NCBI RefSeq assembly: GCF_014648655.1
Contig: NZ_BMRN01000009.1
Location: forward strand, 124,001 to 188,000
Origin: Streptomyces atratus
Lineage (GTDB): Bacteria; Actinomycetota; Actinomycetes; Streptomycetales; Streptomycetaceae
Direction: 5' to 3'
Length of the DNA: 64,000 bases
The notes under the pieces: generated by a model
What the model was told of the DNA's origin: nothing
Seen by the model: the letters and a program-made list of their open reading frames with translations, nothing else
Database searches by the model: none
Shown: positions 62,201 through 64,000 of the stretch, piece by piece
How positions within the stretch are numbered: the first letter of the stretch is position 1
How the letters are laid out: every line of letters starts with the position of its first letter
Position numbers and translations under genes: made by a program

Positions 62201-62659
62201 CGCGCTGTGGCCCCCTACGGACGCGGTGGACAGTGCCGCTCGGGATTCGTAAGGAAGTAACGGGGCTGTTGCTGCCTGCTGTTCCGTCGGCGGGCTGGGC
62301 CTTCCGGTCTCCGTGGCACCCAGAGGCAGCCGGAGTTTCAGAGGAATTCCGACAGTCTGTCTGCGAGCTCACGTGATCCTGGCCTGAGAGAGGCAGCGTG
62401 GCGCAACAGCGCGGGCTCGTCGGCGACACTGCGGCCATGGGGCGAGCGGAGGCGTCCGCGCTCGAACGGTAGGTCATGCCGGGCCGGTTGGGTGGATACC
62501 GGGGTGGGGCGACCTCGGTCGACATGGGTGAGTGCGTCGGTGACCGCGGCGGCAGCGCGCCGCAGCTGTCGCAGCACAGAGCGGCGCGGCACGTGCCGGC
62601 CCGCAGGCGACTCGGCCCCGGGCCGGAGCACCCATTGATGGCCTCCGGCAGAACAGGGC
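62201..62659. other. about 460-bp stretch with no recognised gene
   Basis: Between the IS110 fragment and the Cache remnant. Minus-strand frames are open (for example 62338-62631) but carry no familiar motif. Probably disrupted DNA. Confidence 0.4.
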
Positions 62660-63128
62660 TCAGGGGCGTTCTGCCGGGAGTTCCGTTGTCACCAGGACGA
62701 GGGGGACGCCGTCGCAGGACCGCATTCGCGGCCCGCCGTGTTCGGCGCCGTCTGCCGGTCCGGCCAGTACCGCCGCGAGGTCCGGGTCCTTGGTGAGTGA
62801 TCCGACCAGGTGGTGGGGGTCGGTGAAGGCGGCGACCCGGCCGCGCGCATTGACCAGGCGGGCGGGTCCCGGCAGGCGTTGGAGCAGCGGCATGACGACT
62901 GCTTCGAAGCGCCGCAGGCAGACGTCGGCAGCGGCCACTCCCATGAAGCGTCCCCCGACCGGCACCGGTGCGGAGAGGGTGAGGCTGTACTCGTCGGAGC
63001 ACAGGTAGTCGACGTACGGTCCCGCGACCGCCCGTTGTCCGGTGTCGCGGGGCAGGGTGAACCAGTCCCAGTGGGTGCAGTCGGAGTACGCCGAGTGCTC
63101 GGGGTCCAGGTCGAGCCACCGGGACGGT
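62660..63128 (-). pseudogene. Cache (PDC) sensor domain protein lacking its N-terminus
   Basis: The minus-strand frame encodes SRWLDLDPEHSAYSDCTHWD, WFTLPRDTGQRAVAGPYVDY, LTLSAPVPVGGRFMGVAAAD and LVNARGRVAAFTDP, the second half of a Cache/PDC ligand-binding protein. Family members are about 240 aa; here the 5' part is cut exactly at the end of the hemerythrin gene, with no start codon. It is likely dead or only readable as a fragment from ATG 62943. Confidence 0.65.
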
Positions 63129-63692
63129 TCAGCCCGTGGTCTTGCGGCCGCTCAGCAGGTCGCGTACGCGGTCCACGAGCCCTGCACCGGGCGCGATCAA
63201 CTTGTTGGCGGGCGGGGTGTGGGGGAGGGCGGGGTGCGGGCGGGTGGGTGCGGTTTCCTTGGCCCGGCGGACCAGTTGCCCCAGCTCGTCCAGCTTCTCG
63301 GGTGAGCAGGTGGCTGCGAGTTTCGGGAAGAGGTCGTTCTCCTCCTCGCGAAGGTGGGCGGCGAACTCGAGCTTCAGCTTCGCGACGATGTCGTTGAACC
63401 GCGGATCGTCGGCGTTCAGGTCTTCGAGGTCCTTGAGCATGCGCTCGATCTTGGTGTGTTCGGCGAGTTCTTTGTCCGCCAGCTCCGCACCGCTGCGGAC
63501 GTGCTTGCGCACGGTCGGGTACAGGTGCATCTCCTCGGCCACTGAGTGCTGCACCAGTTCCGCGGTCAGCCGGTCAGCCAGGTCCCGCCGCTGCGGATGG
63601 TCGACGGGCTGCGCTTCGATCTGCTGGAACAGCTCCTCCACTTCACGATGATCGGCCGTCAGTTCCGCGATCACGTTGCCACCGTGTCCCAT
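63129..63692 (-). CDS. hemerythrin domain protein
   Basis: A 187-aa four-helix-bundle protein with the iron ligands in TADHREVEELF, EEMHLYPTVRKH, AEHTKIERM and AHLREEENDLF. Hemerythrins bind O2 or NO, and in Streptomyces this type is common near stress genes. AGGAGG is 8 nt before ATG 63690-63692. The C-terminal 30 residues are low complexity (RPHPALPHTPPANK). It is followed directly by the beheaded Cache fragment. Confidence 0.9.
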   Translation of the reverse strand: MGHGGNVIAELTADHREVEELFQQIEAQPVDHPQRRDLADRLTAELVQHSVAEEMHLYPTVRKHVRSGAELADKELAEHTKIERMLKDLEDLNADDPRFNDIVAKLKLEFAAHLREEENDLFPKLAATCSPEKLDELGQLVRRAKETAPTRPHPALPHTPPANKLIAPGAGLVDRVRDLLSGRKTTG

Positions 63693-64000
63693 GACGAACA
63701 CCTCCTCGGTTTCGCTGCCCCGGACACGCCTGAGCGGGCCCTGCTTTCCTGGGGCCTGTTGGGCTTTCAGCTCGTACGGGTGGGCTTCGGCTCCTCGCCG
63801 TTCGCCCCCATCGGATTGTCGACGACCGCCCCGGGTCTTCGAGACCTGTGCCTCACGAACGGCGGGGTCGGGCTCATGCCCTCACCCTGTACCCGGCCGG
63901 GCCGCACCGCACCTCAGCGCCACTGTCCGTGCTCCCGATCCCGCACTGCCGACCGTGCCGGAGCCCGCGCTCCGGCGGGAGAATCACCCGGTGAACCGGG
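63693..64000. other. 308-bp right-edge intergenic region
   Basis: Contains the promoter region of the hemerythrin gene. A 7-bp hairpin (GCCGGAG and complement, 63957-63976) and a short inverted repeat at the very end (CCCGGTGAACCGGG) may be terminators of a gene beyond the window. Nothing else was recognised. Confidence 0.45.

Noticed and set aside
1..64000. tRNA, rRNA or tmRNA genes
   Set aside because: No cloverleaf with GTTCRANNC-type T-loop or rRNA signature was seen, by eye only.

Overview
The window is chromosomal DNA of a high-GC actinomycete, almost certainly Streptomyces. The signs are very GC-rich third codon positions, many GTG starts, GTGA/ATGA start-stop overlaps, twin-arginine signal peptides, and families typical of that genus (streptophobe-type membrane protein, DUF6777-like protein, SpoIIE/ATPase regulators, a PknF/Rv1747-like kinase and FHA-ABC pair, a DUF2690-type HTH protein). 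No rRNA, tRNA, CRISPR array or intact prophage was seen.

Layout. 0-9.2 kb is a signalling block: a PAS-GAF-phosphatase-ATPase protein whose phosphatase domain has lost its metal ligands, a DUF6777-like membrane protein, a streptophobe-type protein, a Ser/Thr kinase, a small SH3-like protein and an FHA-FHA-ABC exporter. 9.4-16.3 kb holds a Tat-exported PHP-type hydrolase, phosphoglucomutase, a GNAT, a cupin, and a divergent MFS/LysR pair with a clear operator. 16.3-21 kb mixes live genes (a leaderless binding protein, a PfkB kinase, a membrane protein) with gene wreckage: GNAT and sigma-factor tail, GH32-like domain, S8 peptidase tail. 21-26 kb is a compact ketosynthase / acyl-CoA oxidase / 58-aa membrane peptide / acyl carrier protein / ketosynthase operon. 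26-31 kb is a cobalamin-riboswitch-controlled BtuFCD-type importer followed by a broken P450 and a CbiZ-like amidohydrolase. 31-41 kb is ordinary metabolism and regulation: an HIBADH-like enzyme, a SigB-family sigma factor, an LLM oxidoreductase, a quinone oxidoreductase with a GNAT, an intact SpoIIE-type phosphatase, and a TetR/SDR/ADH operon.

41-45 kb is a notable divergon. A 33-bp near-perfect palindrome lies between a DedA-PAP2-PAP2 operon and a BlaI-M56 peptidase pair. This suggests a stress-sensing switch controlling lipid-carrier recycling. 45-52 kb has a NUDIX protein, a 1177-aa secreted glycosidase/metallophosphoesterase fusion and a DhaKLM operon. 52-57 kb is a segment bounded by imperfect direct repeats. 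It holds two esterases and a PucR regulator, next to a two-end-truncated response regulator and an Rhs fragment. 57-64 kb is accessory: a repeat-rich non-coding stretch, an MBL hydrolase, a DUF2690-type membrane HTH protein, a Tat-exported baseplate/teichoic-acid-like protein, an SH3 peptide, an IS110 fragment, a beheaded Cache protein and a hemerythrin.

The clearest candidates for something new are the BlaI/M56-DedA/PAP2 divergon, the KS-ACOX-smORF-ACP-KS operon, the pseudophosphatase, and the direct-repeat-bounded 4.5-kb segment.
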